From Acidobacteria bacterium Ga0077553 (GTDB lineage Bacteria; Acidobacteriota; Terriglobia; Bryobacterales; Bryobacteraceae), in assembly GCA_001464575.1 (NCBI GenBank), contig LNFE01000252.1, positions 1-64,000 of the forward strand: DNA of 64,000 nt, in the 5' to 3' direction. Below are positions 25,876-35,819 of this stretch, piece after piece. Each line of letters starts with the position of its first letter. Within the stretch, counting starts at the first letter, position 1. A program made the position numbers and the translations under genes. Under the pieces are notes generated by a model. The model saw only the letters and a program-made list of their open reading frames with translations, was not told the DNA's origin and did not search any database.

Positions 25876-26331
25876 ATGTTCTCGCATACCGTCGAATACG
25901 CCCTCCGCGCTGTCGCCGCTCTGGCTGAAGATTGGGAACGTCCCCATGCCGTGCAGAAGATTGCCGATCGGACCAAGATGCCGAACGACTATCTGGCGAA
26001 GGTGATGCAGGCGCTGTGCCGCGCGGGGGTGGTCAACGCGATTCGCGGCCGCCACGGCGGCTACCAGTTGACGCAGGCGCCGTCAAAGCTCACTCTGCTG
26101 ATGGTCATCAATGCGGTGGACCCGATCAAGCGCATCGACCGCTGTCCGTTGGGTTTGCCGGGTCACGGGCCGAATCTTTGCCCGTTGCACCGCCGGCTGG
26201 ATGATGCCATTCGCGAAACCGAGAACGCGTTCCGGTACACAACCCTGGCCGAACTGCTCGATAGCACCGGCCCAGTGCGCCCGCTTTGCCCGGTAGATCA
26301 ACCTCCGGCTTTCATCAATGTGGCTCTCTAA
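25876..26331 (+). CDS. Rrf2-family transcriptional regulator, possible Fe-S or redox sensor
   Basis: 151 residues. The N-terminal winged helix is typical (SHTVEYALRAVAALAE, VQKIADRTKMPNDYLAKVMQ, GVVNAIRGRHGGYQL). The effector loop contains Cys90 and Cys102 in CPLGLPGHGPNLC. NsrR/IscR proteins use three Cys here; the middle one is absent, though a His is present. A two-Cys plus His/other ligand site, or a thiol switch, is therefore possible. The ATG is preceded by GAAGG. The next gene, a cytochrome-like protein, overlaps its 3' end by 14 nt and is likely co-regulated. Confidence 0.9.
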   Translation: MFSHTVEYALRAVAALAEDWERPHAVQKIADRTKMPNDYLAKVMQALCRAGVVNAIRGRHGGYQLTQAPSKLTLLMVINAVDPIKRIDRCPLGLPGHGPNLCPLHRRLDDAIRETENAFRYTTLAELLDSTGPVRPLCPVDQPPAFINVAL

Positions 26332-27571
26332 ACTTGCTGGGATTACGCTGCTCGGATTAGGCGGATCGTTCGTCGCACCACTCGACCATCCGGCCATCAA
26401 TTATCACAAGGGCCCGGAGAACAATGCGATCACGAAGCTGAACAAGCGGCTGGCGACGGGCGCGGCGAAGCTGTCGTTCGATCCGCAGTTCGGCTACCTG
26501 CCGGCGGTGCTCGAGGAGTTGCGCGTGGCCCGCGAGTCGCAGGTGCTGGTGTTTTCAAAAACCAGTTTCCAGGCGCCGCGGATCGCGCCACGTACTCCCC
26601 GGGCACTTTATTACAACGATGAGGTCTCGGTTGGCTACGTGCAGGGCGGGGACGTGGTGGAACTCGCCGTGCAGGATCCCAAGCAGGGCGTGATTTTCTA
26701 TTCGCTCGACCAGGACGAGATCGGTCGTCCGCGCTTTGAACGCCGCGACGCCTGCCTGCAGTGCCACGAATCATCCGCCACGCTCGGCATCCCGGGTATT
26801 GTCGTACGCAGCGTCTCTTCCGAACGGAGCGGCATGCCGGCCTTCCAGCACGGCACCTACGTCAGCGACCACCGCAGCAAGTTTGAAGAGCGATGGGGCG
26901 GCTGGTATGTCACTGGCGACACCGGCAAGATGAAGCACATGGGCAACTCCATTACGCGCGATCGGGAAAGCGCGGAACTGGTGCCCATCCCGAATCGCTT
27001 CGACCCCGCGCAGTACCTGACCCCGCACAGTGACGTGGTCGCCCTGATGGTGCTCGAACACCAAACCCACATGACCAACCTGCTCACCCGCGCCGGGTTT
27101 GAGATCCGTCATGCGATTCATCATCAAAACGCGATGAATGAGATCTTCAACGATCCGGCGAGCTACCGGAGCGAATCCACGTTGCGCCGCATCCGCCAGG
27201 CGGCGGAAGAGGTGGTTGATTACATGGTGTTCGCCGAGGAGACCCCGTTGCCGAATCCCGTTTCGGGCTCGGCCGGCTTTGCCGAGTCGTTCGCTAAGCA
27301 GGGCCCGCGCGACGGCCGCGGCCGGTCGCTGCGGCAGTTCGACCTGAAGACGCGGATCTTCCGTTACCCGCTCAGCTACATGATTTATAGCGAAGCGTTT
27401 GATCAGTTGCCGGCCCCGCTCCATGCGGCCGTGGTGGAGCGGTTAGATGCCGTGCTGAAAGGCGAAGTGACGGGCAAGCTGTACGAGCACCTCACCCCGC
27501 CGCTGCGCGCCGACATACGCTCGATCCTCGCGGCGACCAAGCCGCAACTGTTTGCCGCCGCCGCGCGGTGA
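26318..27571 (+). CDS. Exported monohaem c-type cytochrome-like protein of unknown function
   Basis: 417 residues. The N-terminal hydrophobic stretch LAGITLLGLGGSFVAP is a probable signal peptide. A single haem c motif, CLQCH (Cys146-Cys149-His150), lies in the middle of a long domain rather than in a small cytochrome domain. Notable segments are YYNDEVSVGYVQGGDVVELA, GGWYVTGDTG and MKHMGNS, with several conserved-looking His and Met that could be distal ligands. Similar proteins are annotated as hypothetical in Acidobacteria. The start overlaps the Rrf2 gene by 14 nt, and a PSCyt/DUF1549 gene follows 14 nt later, so it probably belongs to that electron-transfer cluster. Confidence 0.8.
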   Translation: MWLSKLAGITLLGLGGSFVAPLDHPAINYHKGPENNAITKLNKRLATGAAKLSFDPQFGYLPAVLEELRVARESQVLVFSKTSFQAPRIAPRTPRALYYNDEVSVGYVQGGDVVELAVQDPKQGVIFYSLDQDEIGRPRFERRDACLQCHESSATLGIPGIVVRSVSSERSGMPAFQHGTYVSDHRSKFEERWGGWYVTGDTGKMKHMGNSITRDRESAELVPIPNRFDPAQYLTPHSDVVALMVLEHQTHMTNLLTRAGFEIRHAIHHQNAMNEIFNDPASYRSESTLRRIRQAAEEVVDYMVFAEETPLPNPVSGSAGFAESFAKQGPRDGRGRSLRQFDLKTRIFRYPLSYMIYSEAFDQLPAPLHAAVVERLDAVLKGEVTGKLYEHLTPPLRADIRSILAATKPQLFAAAAR

Positions 27572-27585
27572 TACAACAGAGGTGT

Positions 27586-30546
27586 ATGCAGCGCCTCTTG
27601 CTCGTGTCCCTGCTGGCCTTGCCGCTGGCCGGTCAGGAGCAGCCCATCGAATTCAACCGCGATATCCGCCCCATTCTCTCCGACCGCTGTTTTGCCTGCC
27701 ACGGTCCGGACGCCGGCAATCGCAAAAGTTCGCTTCGCCTGGATAGCGAGGCGGAGGCCAAGCGCGGGATCGTCCCGGGCCAGCCCGATAAGTCGCCGAT
27801 CATCCAGCGCATCACGTCAACGAATAAGGTGCTGCGGATGCCGCCGCAATACGCTGGACACGATCGCTTGCCCGACCGCGATATCGAGACCCTGCGCCGC
27901 TGGATCGCCGCCGGCGCACCGTGGCAGAACCACTGGGCCTTCGTCCCGCCCAAGCGCGGCGCTGCGCCCGCAACCATTGACACCTTCATCGACGCCCGCC
28001 TGGCTAAAGAGGGTCTGCCGCCGAACCCGCCCGCCAGCAAGACCACGCTGCTGCGGCGGGTGACGCTGGACCTAACCGGCCTGCCGCCGACGCCGGAGGA
28101 GGTGAAGGCGTTCGTGGCCGACTCGTCTCCGGATGCGTATGCAAAGGTGGTGGACCGGCTGCTCGCCAGCCCCGCTCATGCCGAGCGGCAGGCGGTTCGT
28201 TGGCTGGACTATGCCCGCTACTCGGATACGAACGGCTACCAGACGGACGGGCCGCGCGACATGTGGCGCTGGCGCGATTGGGTGATCGACGCCTTCGCGC
28301 GGAACCAGCCGTTTGACCAGTTCACGATTGAGCAGCTCGCCGGCGATCTGCTGCCCAAAGCCAACCGCTCGCAGCGCATCGCCACCGGCTTCCACCGCAA
28401 CCATCGCACTTCGGCCGAAGGCGGGATTGTCGATGAAGAGTTTCGCGTCGAGTACGTCGCCGATCGGGTGGAAACCACGAGCAACGTCTGGCTGGGGCTG
28501 ACGGTGGGCTGCGCCCGTTGCCACGATCACAAGTACGATCCCATTAAGCAGCGCGAGTTCTATCAGCTATTCGCCTTCTTCAACAACATTCCGGACGAAC
28601 GCGGCTTCGTTTATAACTTCGGCAACGAGAAGCCGTTTATCAAGGCGCCGCTTCCGGATCAAGAAGCGGAACTAGCGCGGCTGGGCGCTCTGAGAGATGC
28701 CGCCGCCGCCCGTTGGCAAAGCCAGGCCAAGGCCTTCGACAAAGCGCTCCGCCAGTGGAAAGCCCCGGCGGTGGACTGGGTCCCGCAGGAGGGGCTCGTC
28801 GTCAACCACTCGCTGCCGCAGTTCACCGCGCCCGTTGACCTGGGCAAGGACGTCGCCAAGTTCAATCATCGGGACCCGTTCACGCTTTCGGCCTGGATTA
28901 AACCCGATCAACCGAAGGGCGCCATTGTCACCCGCGTCGACGACCATTGGGAAGGGACTGGTTACGGCCTCTATCTCGTCGATCAAAAGCTGCGGTTCCA
29001 TTACACCTTCCGCTGGTCGGACCTCGGAGTCCGGGTGGAGACCAAGGCGCCGCTCAAATTGAAAGAGTGGCAGCACGTCGCCGTGACCTACGACGGGGGC
29101 ATGTACGCCAAGGGCATCCACCTGTATGTCGATGGCGTGGAGCAGCCGATGAACGTGATCTTCGACCAGAACCTGTGGCCGGTGGAGAACAAGGTTCCGT
29201 TTCGTATCGGCGCCGGCGCAGGGCTCGGCTATCAGGGCGGCATCGATCAGGTGCGGGTTTGGAGCCGGACGCTGACCCCGGAGGAGGTGTCGACGCTGCC
29301 GCTGCGCGACAACCTGGCGGCTATCGCCAAGCGTAAAAAGCGGTCGGCTGCGGAACAGGCCAAGCTGACGCTGGCCTTTAAACAGCAGTATCTGCCGGCC
29401 AATCTGGCCGCCCTGCGGGACGCGCGGCGCGCGGCCGAAGCGGCTTACGACAAGTATCTGGCTACTGTTCCGACCGTGATGGTGATGGAGGAGGGTCCGC
29501 CGAAAGACGCCTTTATTCTGAACCGGGGCGCCTATGACCAACGCGGTGACAAGGTGGCGGCGGCCGTGCCAGCGTTTCTGCCTCCGCTGCCCTCCGCCGC
29601 GCCCGCCAACCGGCTGAGTCTCGCGCGGTGGATCGTCAGCCGCGACAACCCGCTAACGGCTCGTGTGCAAGTGAACCGCCTGTGGCAGTCGTTCTTCGGC
29701 ACCGGAATCGTGAAGACGGTCGACGACTTCGGCTCGCAGGGCGAATGGCCGTCGCACATGGAACTGCTCGATTGGCTGGCCGTTGAGTTTATGGATTCCG
29801 GCTGGGACCTGCGCCATATGGAAAAGCTGATCGTGACGAGCCAAGCGTATCAGCGCGCTTCGACCATCACCCCGGACCTGCTTAGCAAAGACCCCGACAA
29901 CCGGCTGATGGCCCGCGGTCCGCGGCTTCGCCTCGCCGCGCCGTTTATTCGGGATCAGGCTCTGGCGGTCTCTGGGCTGCTGGTGCCGAAGGTGGGCGGC
30001 CCGAGTGTGAAGCCGTATCAGCCGGAGGGCCTGTGGCAGGAACTGGCCGGCGGCTCCGGCTATAAGCCGGACAAGGGGGAAGGCCTCTATCACCGCAGCC
30101 TCTACACGTACTGGAAGCGGACGATTGCGCCTCCGAGCATGATCAACTTCGACGCGGCGACCCGGGAAGTTTGCTCCGTACGCGAAAGCCGGACGAACAC
30201 CCCGCTGCAGGCGTTGAACCTGATGAATGATGTCGCGTATCTCGAGGCCTCCCGCAAGCTGGCCGAACGGGTGCTGCGGGAGGGTGGAGCTCAAGACGAG
30301 GCGCGGCTGAACCATGCCGTGCTGGTCGTGCTGGGAAGGCAGGCCAAGCCGGGGGAGACGGAGGCGCTCGGCCGGGCCCTAAAGCAGTTTCGCGTACGTT
30401 ACGAAACGAACCCATTAAGCGCTAAAGCCTATTTGAATCAAGGAGATAGCGCGATTGACCCGTCGTTTTCGGCCCCGGAGCTGGCGGCCTGGACCACCAT
30501 CGGCAGTCTGCTCCTGAACCTCGACGAGACCATTACGAAGGACTAA
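27586..30546 (+). CDS. PSCyt1-DUF1549-LamG-DUF1553 'planctomycete cytochrome' protein
   Basis: 986 residues from the ATG at 27586 (AGAGG upstream); a GTG 18 nt earlier is possible. Signal peptide [16 protein letters not shown]; then PSCyt1 with haem motif CFACH, DUF1549 ([34 protein letters not shown], and a second haem motif CARCH), a LamG/concanavalin-like insert at about residues 400-560 ([31 protein letters not shown]), and C-terminal DUF1553 ([39 protein letters not shown]). The family is typical of Planctomycetes and Solibacter and is thought to act in periplasmic polysaccharide oxidation or electron transfer. It is paired with a DUF1501 gene 4 nt downstream. Confidence 0.93.
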   Translation: MQRLLLVSLLALPLAGQEQPIEFNRDIRPILSDRCFACHGPDAGNRKSSLRLDSEAEAKRGIVPGQPDKSPIIQRITSTNKVLRMPPQYAGHDRLPDRDIETLRRWIAAGAPWQNHWAFVPPKRGAAPATIDTFIDARLAKEGLPPNPPASKTTLLRRVTLDLTGLPPTPEEVKAFVADSSPDAYAKVVDRLLASPAHAERQAVRWLDYARYSDTNGYQTDGPRDMWRWRDWVIDAFARNQPFDQFTIEQLAGDLLPKANRSQRIATGFHRNHRTSAEGGIVDEEFRVEYVADRVETTSNVWLGLTVGCARCHDHKYDPIKQREFYQLFAFFNNIPDERGFVYNFGNEKPFIKAPLPDQEAELARLGALRDAAAARWQSQAKAFDKALRQWKAPAVDWVPQEGLVVNHSLPQFTAPVDLGKDVAKFNHRDPFTLSAWIKPDQPKGAIVTRVDDHWEGTGYGLYLVDQKLRFHYTFRWSDLGVRVETKAPLKLKEWQHVAVTYDGGMYAKGIHLYVDGVEQPMNVIFDQNLWPVENKVPFRIGAGAGLGYQGGIDQVRVWSRTLTPEEVSTLPLRDNLAAIAKRKKRSAAEQAKLTLAFKQQYLPANLAALRDARRAAEAAYDKYLATVPTVMVMEEGPPKDAFILNRGAYDQRGDKVAAAVPAFLPPLPSAAPANRLSLARWIVSRDNPLTARVQVNRLWQSFFGTGIVKTVDDFGSQGEWPSHMELLDWLAVEFMDSGWDLRHMEKLIVTSQAYQRASTITPDLLSKDPDNRLMARGPRLRLAAPFIRDQALAVSGLLVPKVGGPSVKPYQPEGLWQELAGGSGYKPDKGEGLYHRSLYTYWKRTIAPPSMINFDAATREVCSVRESRTNTPLQALNLMNDVAYLEASRKLAERVLREGGAQDEARLNHAVLVVLGRQAKPGETEALGRALKQFRVRYETNPLSAKAYLNQGDSAIDPSFSAPELAAWTTIGSLLLNLDETITKD

Positions 30547-30550
30547 CTCC

Positions 30551-31924
30551 ATGACCCGCCGCCAATTCCTCGCCTCTTCCACCGCCGGTCTTGCCGCCTT
30601 CCATCATCTCGAAGGCAAGGAGCCGTACCACCACGCGCCCAAAGCTAAACGGGTGATCTACCTGTTCCAATCCGGCGGGCCGTCGCAGCTGGAGACCTTC
30701 GACTACAAGCCGAAGCTGAAGGAGATCTACAAGTCGGAGCTGCCAGATTCCATCCGCCGTGGCCAGCGGCTGACGGGGATGTCCGGGCAGCAGGCGAGTT
30801 TCCCGGTGGTGCCGTCGAAGTTTGGGTTCGCCCAACACGGGAAGAATGGGACCTGGGTCAGCGACCTGTTGCCGCATACGGCGAAGATCATCGACGACCT
30901 GACGGTGGTCCGCAGCCTGCATACGGAGGCGATCAACCACGATCCGGCGGTGACGTTTCTGCAAACTGGCTCGCAGATCGCGGGCCGGCCCAGCATCGGC
31001 AGTTGGGTGAGCTATGGGCTCGGCAGCGAATCGAAGGACCTGCCGGGGTTTATCGTTTTGATTTCTCCGGGGGCGGGTGGCGGCGGACAACCGCTCTATG
31101 ACCGGCTGTGGGGCGCCGGCTTCCTGCCGTCGCGGTATCAGGGGGTGAAGTTCCGCAGTGTCGGTTCGCCGGTGCTGTATCTGCAGGATCCGGCCGGGTT
31201 TGCCCGGGAGGATCGGCGGGCGTATCTCGACACGCTAGCGGAACTGAATCAGAAGAACCTCGCGGATTCCGGCGATCCGGAGATTTCGACGCGGATCGCG
31301 CAGTATGAGATGGCATTCGCGATGCAGGCCTCGGTGCCGGAGTTGACGGATTTGAGCAAGGAGCCGCAGAGTACGTTTGACCTCTACGGCCCCGACGCCC
31401 GGAAGCCCGGGACCTTCGGCTACAACTGCCTGATGGCGCGGCGGCTGGCCGAGCGAGGCGTCCGGTTCATCCAGCTCTATCATCGGGATTGGGATCATCA
31501 CGGGGGGCTGCCGAAGGGGATGCCCTCGCGGTGCCGGGAAACCGATCAGCCTGCGGCGGCACTCGTGCAGGATCTGAAACAGCGGGGGATGCTCGACGAT
31601 ACGCTGGTGGTTTGGGGCGGAGAGTTCGGCCGGACGGTGTACTGCCAGGGGCAGCTGACCGACGGGGATTATGGGCGGGACCATCATCCGCGTTGCTTTT
31701 CGATGTGGATGGCGGGCGGCGGCGCCAAGCCGGGGGTGGTGTTCGGGGAGACGGACGAGTACAGCTATAACATCGTCAAGGACCCGGTGCATGTGCACGA
31801 TTTTCAGGCCACCTTGTTGCATTTATTGGGGTTGGACCATACGAAGTTGACGCATCGGTTCCAGGGCCGGTACTTCCGGTTGACGGATGTCCATGGGCAC
31901 GTAGTGAAGGATTTGCTCGCCTAA
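30551..31924 (+). CDS. Tat-exported DUF1501 protein (sulfatase-like fold)
   Basis: 457 residues. Tat signal [23 protein letters not shown]1501 features: [33 protein letters not shown]-like segment, [32 protein letters not shown] and [20 protein letters not shown]. The family belongs to the alkaline phosphatase/sulfatase clan; the Asp/His pattern WDHHG and GRDHHP may bind metal. Chemistry is unproven. It lies 4 nt after the PSCyt gene, the standard pairing in this phylum, and the two are probably secreted separately and act together. Confidence 0.93.
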   Translation: MTRRQFLASSTAGLAAFHHLEGKEPYHHAPKAKRVIYLFQSGGPSQLETFDYKPKLKEIYKSELPDSIRRGQRLTGMSGQQASFPVVPSKFGFAQHGKNGTWVSDLLPHTAKIIDDLTVVRSLHTEAINHDPAVTFLQTGSQIAGRPSIGSWVSYGLGSESKDLPGFIVLISPGAGGGGQPLYDRLWGAGFLPSRYQGVKFRSVGSPVLYLQDPAGFAREDRRAYLDTLAELNQKNLADSGDPEISTRIAQYEMAFAMQASVPELTDLSKEPQSTFDLYGPDARKPGTFGYNCLMARRLAERGVRFIQLYHRDWDHHGGLPKGMPSRCRETDQPAAALVQDLKQRGMLDDTLVVWGGEFGRTVYCQGQLTDGDYGRDHHPRCFSMWMAGGGAKPGVVFGETDEYSYNIVKDPVHVHDFQATLLHLLGLDHTKLTHRFQGRYFRLTDVHGHVVKDLLA

Positions 31925-31971
31925 CCCTACGCCGTACGGAATACTCCCATTAGGGGACTTTTTTGGAGATA

Positions 31972-31989
31972 CTAGGAGGTTCATCCTAG
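31972..31989 (+). promoter_or_regulatory. Shine-Dalgarno inside a small hairpin before the PEP-CTERM gene
   Basis: CTAGGA-GGTTCA-TCCTAG is a perfect 6-bp stem with a 6-nt loop. It contains the only good ribosome-binding site (AGGAGG, 31974-31979), which is 14 nt from the ATG and so too far unless the hairpin shortens the distance. Translation control is possible; chance is not excluded. Confidence 0.3.
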
Positions 31990-31993
31990 AACC

Positions 31994-32653
31994 ATGCGAT
32001 CCCTAGTCCTAGCCATCTGCGCCATGTTTGCGAGTTTCGGCTCTGTCTCCGCGGCTACCCTCACGGGGGCAACCCTCTTTGCGTCCAACTCCCAAGGCCT
32101 CACCAATCTTGAGGTGTGGAACACGGTGGGAGGAGACTTGATCTTCAATCTTTACCTGCGCGAAGGAGCAACGGCGATCAACACCGGCAACGGGGCCGGC
32201 GCCAGCATCAACATCCCTTTGTTGGCTGCTGGAACCTACACGTTCAACTACCGGGCGCAGCCGGGCTTGCAGACTCCGACCCACTTCGGATTGAACCTGT
32301 TCTTCGGCGGTGATGGAAACAATCCTGGAATTTCCGCGGTCGTCGGTTCCAACAGTCCCAGTTTCGCCCCGAATAGCTCTTTATTTACCCACCGGCTGGA
32401 CGGTTTGCCGATTGCGCCCGGGGCGGGAACGCTGCTTTACACCGAGGGCGACTACCGGGTGACCTTGACGGCGCTTTCGCACGAGCGGGCGGGCGGCAAC
32501 ACGGTGGGCGGCTATACCAGTGCGCCAGGCTTGATTGGGGGCAATGATTACCGGGGCAGCTTTACGTTGCAGGTGGAAACTCCGGAGCCCTCCACGTACC
32601 TCATGTTGGGTATGGGCCTGGCTGGATTGGCCGCTCTACGTCGTCGCCGTTAG
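31994..32653 (+). CDS. PEP-CTERM sorting-domain protein
   Basis: 219 residues. Signal peptide LVLAICAMFASFGSVSAA, a beta-rich, Gly/Asn-rich body, and a textbook C-terminal sorting signal: PEPSTYL, a hydrophobic helix (MLGMGLAGLAALR) and a basic RRRR end. PEP-CTERM proteins are processed by exosortase and attached to the envelope or exopolysaccharide. No exosortase is in the window. It sits alone between the two cytochrome modules, with 69 bp before and 47 bp after it. Confidence 0.92.
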   Translation: MRSLVLAICAMFASFGSVSAATLTGATLFASNSQGLTNLEVWNTVGGDLIFNLYLREGATAINTGNGAGASINIPLLAAGTYTFNYRAQPGLQTPTHFGLNLFFGGDGNNPGISAVVGSNSPSFAPNSSLFTHRLDGLPIAPGAGTLLYTEGDYRVTLTALSHERAGGNTVGGYTSAPGLIGGNDYRGSFTLQVETPEPSTYLMLGMGLAGLAALRRRR

Positions 32654-32700
32654 CCGCTGGTTTTTGGCGGGGAAGTGCGACATAATACGAGCGTCCACGC

Positions 32701-34494
32701 ATGTTAAAGTTTCTTCTCCTACTGGCTCCCGCGGCGCTCGCAGCCGATCCCTTCACCTTCGCTGAGGCGCAGGGTCTTCTGCGGACGCATTGCCAGAAAT
32801 GCCACTCCGGCAAGGTGGCGCTGGGAGGATTTAATTTCTCCCAGTTTCCGGACGAGGCGTCGATCGTAACGCGGTCGAAGATTTGGGCGCGGGCGGCAAA
32901 CCTGATCCGGGAAGGTGAGATGCCGCCGCCCGGTAATCCGGCGCTGGCGCTGACCGACCGGGACCGGTTCTCGACGTGGATTACCACGACCCTGCATAAG
33001 GCCGCCTGCGCGGATGGTATTACTCCGCCCCCGTTTCCCTTGCGGCGCCTCAATCGGAATGAGTACACGGCCACCGTCCGCGACCTGCTGAGCATCCCGG
33101 TGAACGCCGGGCGGAATCTGCCCATTGACGGCGCGGGCGGCGAAGGCTTTGACAATGCGGCCGAGACGCTGTTTCTCTCGCCGATTCACGCTGAAAAGTA
33201 CCTGGAAGCCGCCAAGATTGCGCTCGACTATGCGATGAAGGACCCGAAGTCTCGCGCGGGATTTTTGACGCCCAAGCCCGATGCTCGCGCTACGCTGACG
33301 GCCTTCCTGCCGCGGGCCTTCCGGCGCCCGGTGGAACCGGCTGAGCTGGAGCGCTATATAGCATTGTTCCAGGCAGCCGAGAAGCGGGGCGACAGTTACG
33401 ATGACGCGATCAGCTACGCCTTGCAGGGCGTGATGCTCTCGCCGCACTTCCTGTTTCGTTTAGAAAACTCAACGCATGACTATGCGTTGGCCAGCCGGCT
33501 GAGCTACTTCCTGTGGGGCGGCATGCCGGACGCGGAGCTGTTCAAGCTTGCCGCGGAAGGGAAACTCTCGGACCCGGCAGTGCTGAGCACGCAGGCCATC
33601 CGCATGTTGAAAGATCAGAAGTCCCGCGAGTTCGCTGAGAATTTTGTGGGCCAGTGGCTTTCCATCCGCGAGTTGGGCCGGGACATCAAGCCCGATCCGA
33701 AGATTGCCGGCGACTATTACGAGACCGAAGTCGAGTCGGGGATCCAGTACGAGCCGGCGCTGTTCTTTCACGAAATTCTGATGCAGAATGAGCCGCTGAC
33801 CTATCTGCTCGATGCACCGTACTCCGTGGTCAGCAGCAAACTGGCGCGCTACTACGGGATGGTCCCGACCGGCATCCGGCAACAGCCGGTGCGGTTCAAC
33901 TTGCCGCCGGGTTCGCACCGGGGCGGCTTGCTGGGAATGGCCGCCGTGTTGGCCGTGAGTTCCTATCCCACCCGGACCAGCCCGGTGCTTCGCGGCAAGT
34001 GGATTCTCGAATCCCTCCTGGGCACCCCGCCACCGCCTCCGCCGCCGAACGTGCCGGAGTTGAAGGAGCACGAGGGGGGCACCCCGCAGACGTTGCGGGC
34101 CCGTTTGGAGCTGCACCGGGCGAACCCGGTTTGTGCCTCCTGCCACAGCCGGATTGACCCGATGGGCTTTGGTCTCGAGAACTACGACTCGGTGGGCCGC
34201 TGGCGCGATACCGACGCCGGCCAGCCGATTGACGCCTCCGGCGTTTTGCCCGATGGTACGAAGTACAACGGACCGGACGAACTGAAGAAAGTTCTGCTGT
34301 CCAAGAAGAATCAGATTGTCCGCAATCTGACGGGTAAGATGCTTGGCTACGCCCTGGGCCGGGGGCTGACCACGGAAGACGAATGCGCCGTCGACCAGAT
34401 TGTCACCGCCGTTGAGCGGGACGAGTACAAGGCGCATACTTTAATTACAGAGATTGTCCGGAGCGTACCGTTCCGGCTGGAGACGAAACGATGA
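32701..34494 (+). CDS. DUF1592-type multidomain cytochrome-like protein (DUF1587/1595/1592/1588/1585)
   Basis: 597 residues with a signal peptide (MLKFLLLLAPAALAA). Haem motif CQKCH at the N-terminus, then DUF1587 (RRLNRNEYTATVRDLL), DUF1595 (TAFLPRAFRRPVEPAELERY), DUF1592 (LASRLSYFLWGGMPDAELF), DUF1588 (RGGLLGMAAVLAVSSYPTRT, haem motif CASCH) and DUF1585 at the end (LTGKMLGYALGRGL). The domain order is complete. Members are periplasmic and frequently paired with DUF1552, as here (ATGA overlap). Suggested roles in polymer oxidation remain unproven. A proline run PPPPPPP lies between DUF1592 and DUF1588. Confidence 0.93.
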   Translation: MLKFLLLLAPAALAADPFTFAEAQGLLRTHCQKCHSGKVALGGFNFSQFPDEASIVTRSKIWARAANLIREGEMPPPGNPALALTDRDRFSTWITTTLHKAACADGITPPPFPLRRLNRNEYTATVRDLLSIPVNAGRNLPIDGAGGEGFDNAAETLFLSPIHAEKYLEAAKIALDYAMKDPKSRAGFLTPKPDARATLTAFLPRAFRRPVEPAELERYIALFQAAEKRGDSYDDAISYALQGVMLSPHFLFRLENSTHDYALASRLSYFLWGGMPDAELFKLAAEGKLSDPAVLSTQAIRMLKDQKSREFAENFVGQWLSIRELGRDIKPDPKIAGDYYETEVESGIQYEPALFFHEILMQNEPLTYLLDAPYSVVSSKLARYYGMVPTGIRQQPVRFNLPPGSHRGGLLGMAAVLAVSSYPTRTSPVLRGKWILESLLGTPPPPPPPNVPELKEHEGGTPQTLRARLELHRANPVCASCHSRIDPMGFGLENYDSVGRWRDTDAGQPIDASGVLPDGTKYNGPDELKKVLLSKKNQIVRNLTGKMLGYALGRGLTTEDECAVDQIVTAVERDEYKAHTLITEIVRSVPFRLETKR

Positions 34495-35810
34495 AACCTC
34501 TTTCCCGGCGTACCCTTCTCCGCGGCACTGGTGCCGCCCTTGCATTGCCTTGGCTCGAAGCCATGGCGGCAAAAGGCCCGGCCGCGAAAGCGCCGGTCCG
34601 GATGGCGGTGCTGTATATGCCGAACGGCGTGCACCCCGATATGTGGACCCCGGCCGGGGTGGGGCGGGAGTTCACCCTGTCGCCCACGCTTGCGCCGCTC
34701 GAGCCGTTGAAGAAAGAGCTGATCGTAGCAACCAATCTCTGGAACCAGGCGGCGAAGGGCGGTGACGGCCATTATGTCAAGACGTCGGGCTTTTTGACGT
34801 GCACGACCGTGACCAAGACGCTCGGCGTCGATATCAACTGCAACGGCGTTTCGATGGACCAGGTGGCGGCGCAGCGTTCCGGTCAGCAGACCCCATTCGC
34901 TTCGTTCGAGTTGGGCGTCAATCCCGTGACGACTGGCGTGGACCGGAACGTGGGCTACACCCGGGTGTACGGCTCCCATATCGCTTGGAGCGGCCACACC
35001 AACCCACTGGCCCGCGAGATTAATCCCCAGTCCGTCTTTGAGCGGCTGATGCGCGCCACTCGCCCCGCGGGCAGTTCGGCCAAGAATGACGTGCAGTTGC
35101 TCGACCTGGTGCTCGATGACGCCAAGCAGCTGCGCACGCAGTTGGGGCGCGCCGATCAGGTTCGCATGGACGAGTATCTGAGCGTGGTGCGTTCGCTCGA
35201 AGATCGTCTGCAACGGTCGACGAGCCCGGCGCAGCGGACGTGGAAGCCGCGCGTGGCGCTGGACCCGGCCCAGAAACCCGAGGCCCAGCCGAAGGATTAC
35301 GCCGACCATGTGCGGCTGATGTTGGACATGATGGCTCTGGCGTTCCAAACCGATTCGACGCGCATTGCCACCTTCATGTACAGCAACGCGGTGAGCAACC
35401 AGAACTTCTCGTTTGTCGATGGGGTGAAGGGTGGCCACCATTCGATTTCGCACCACATGGATAACCCAGACCAGATGCGGCAGTATCAGCTCATCAACAA
35501 GTGGCACATCGAGCAGTACGCTTATTTGTTGAACAAGCTGGCCTCGATGCCCGAAGGCGAGACCAATGTGCTGCACAACTCGATGATCCTGTTTGGCGCC
35601 GGCTTCCGCGATGGCAACAAGCACGATCCGCACAATCTACCGGTGGTCGTGGCGGGACGCGCTGGTGGCCGGTTGAACACGGGTCAGCACCTGATTTATG
35701 GCCCGGACAGCCCGCTGTCTAACCTGTATGTTTCGATGCTTGACGCTTTCGGCACCCCGGTGGAGCGGTTTGCGGACAGCACGGGTCCGGCTCGCGGCGT
35801 ACTGGTGTAA
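34491..35810 (+). CDS. Tat-exported DUF1552 protein
   Basis: 439 residues with a Tat signal (SRRTLLRGTGAALALPWLEA). DUF1552 features are clear: RMAVLYMPNGVHPDMWTP at the start of the mature protein, LWNQAAKGGDGHYVKTSGFL, QLRTQLGRADQVRMDEYLS, DSTRIATFMYSNAVSNQNF and HHSISHHMDNPDQM. The family is related to DUF1501 and the alkaline phosphatase clan. It overlaps the DUF1592 gene by 4 nt, so the two are translationally coupled. Function unknown. Confidence 0.93.
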   Translation: MKPLSRRTLLRGTGAALALPWLEAMAAKGPAAKAPVRMAVLYMPNGVHPDMWTPAGVGREFTLSPTLAPLEPLKKELIVATNLWNQAAKGGDGHYVKTSGFLTCTTVTKTLGVDINCNGVSMDQVAAQRSGQQTPFASFELGVNPVTTGVDRNVGYTRVYGSHIAWSGHTNPLAREINPQSVFERLMRATRPAGSSAKNDVQLLDLVLDDAKQLRTQLGRADQVRMDEYLSVVRSLEDRLQRSTSPAQRTWKPRVALDPAQKPEAQPKDYADHVRLMLDMMALAFQTDSTRIATFMYSNAVSNQNFSFVDGVKGGHHSISHHMDNPDQMRQYQLINKWHIEQYAYLLNKLASMPEGETNVLHNSMILFGAGFRDGNKHDPHNLPVVVAGRAGGRLNTGQHLIYGPDSPLSNLYVSMLDAFGTPVERFADSTGPARGVLV

Positions 35811-35819
35811 AGGTTCGGG

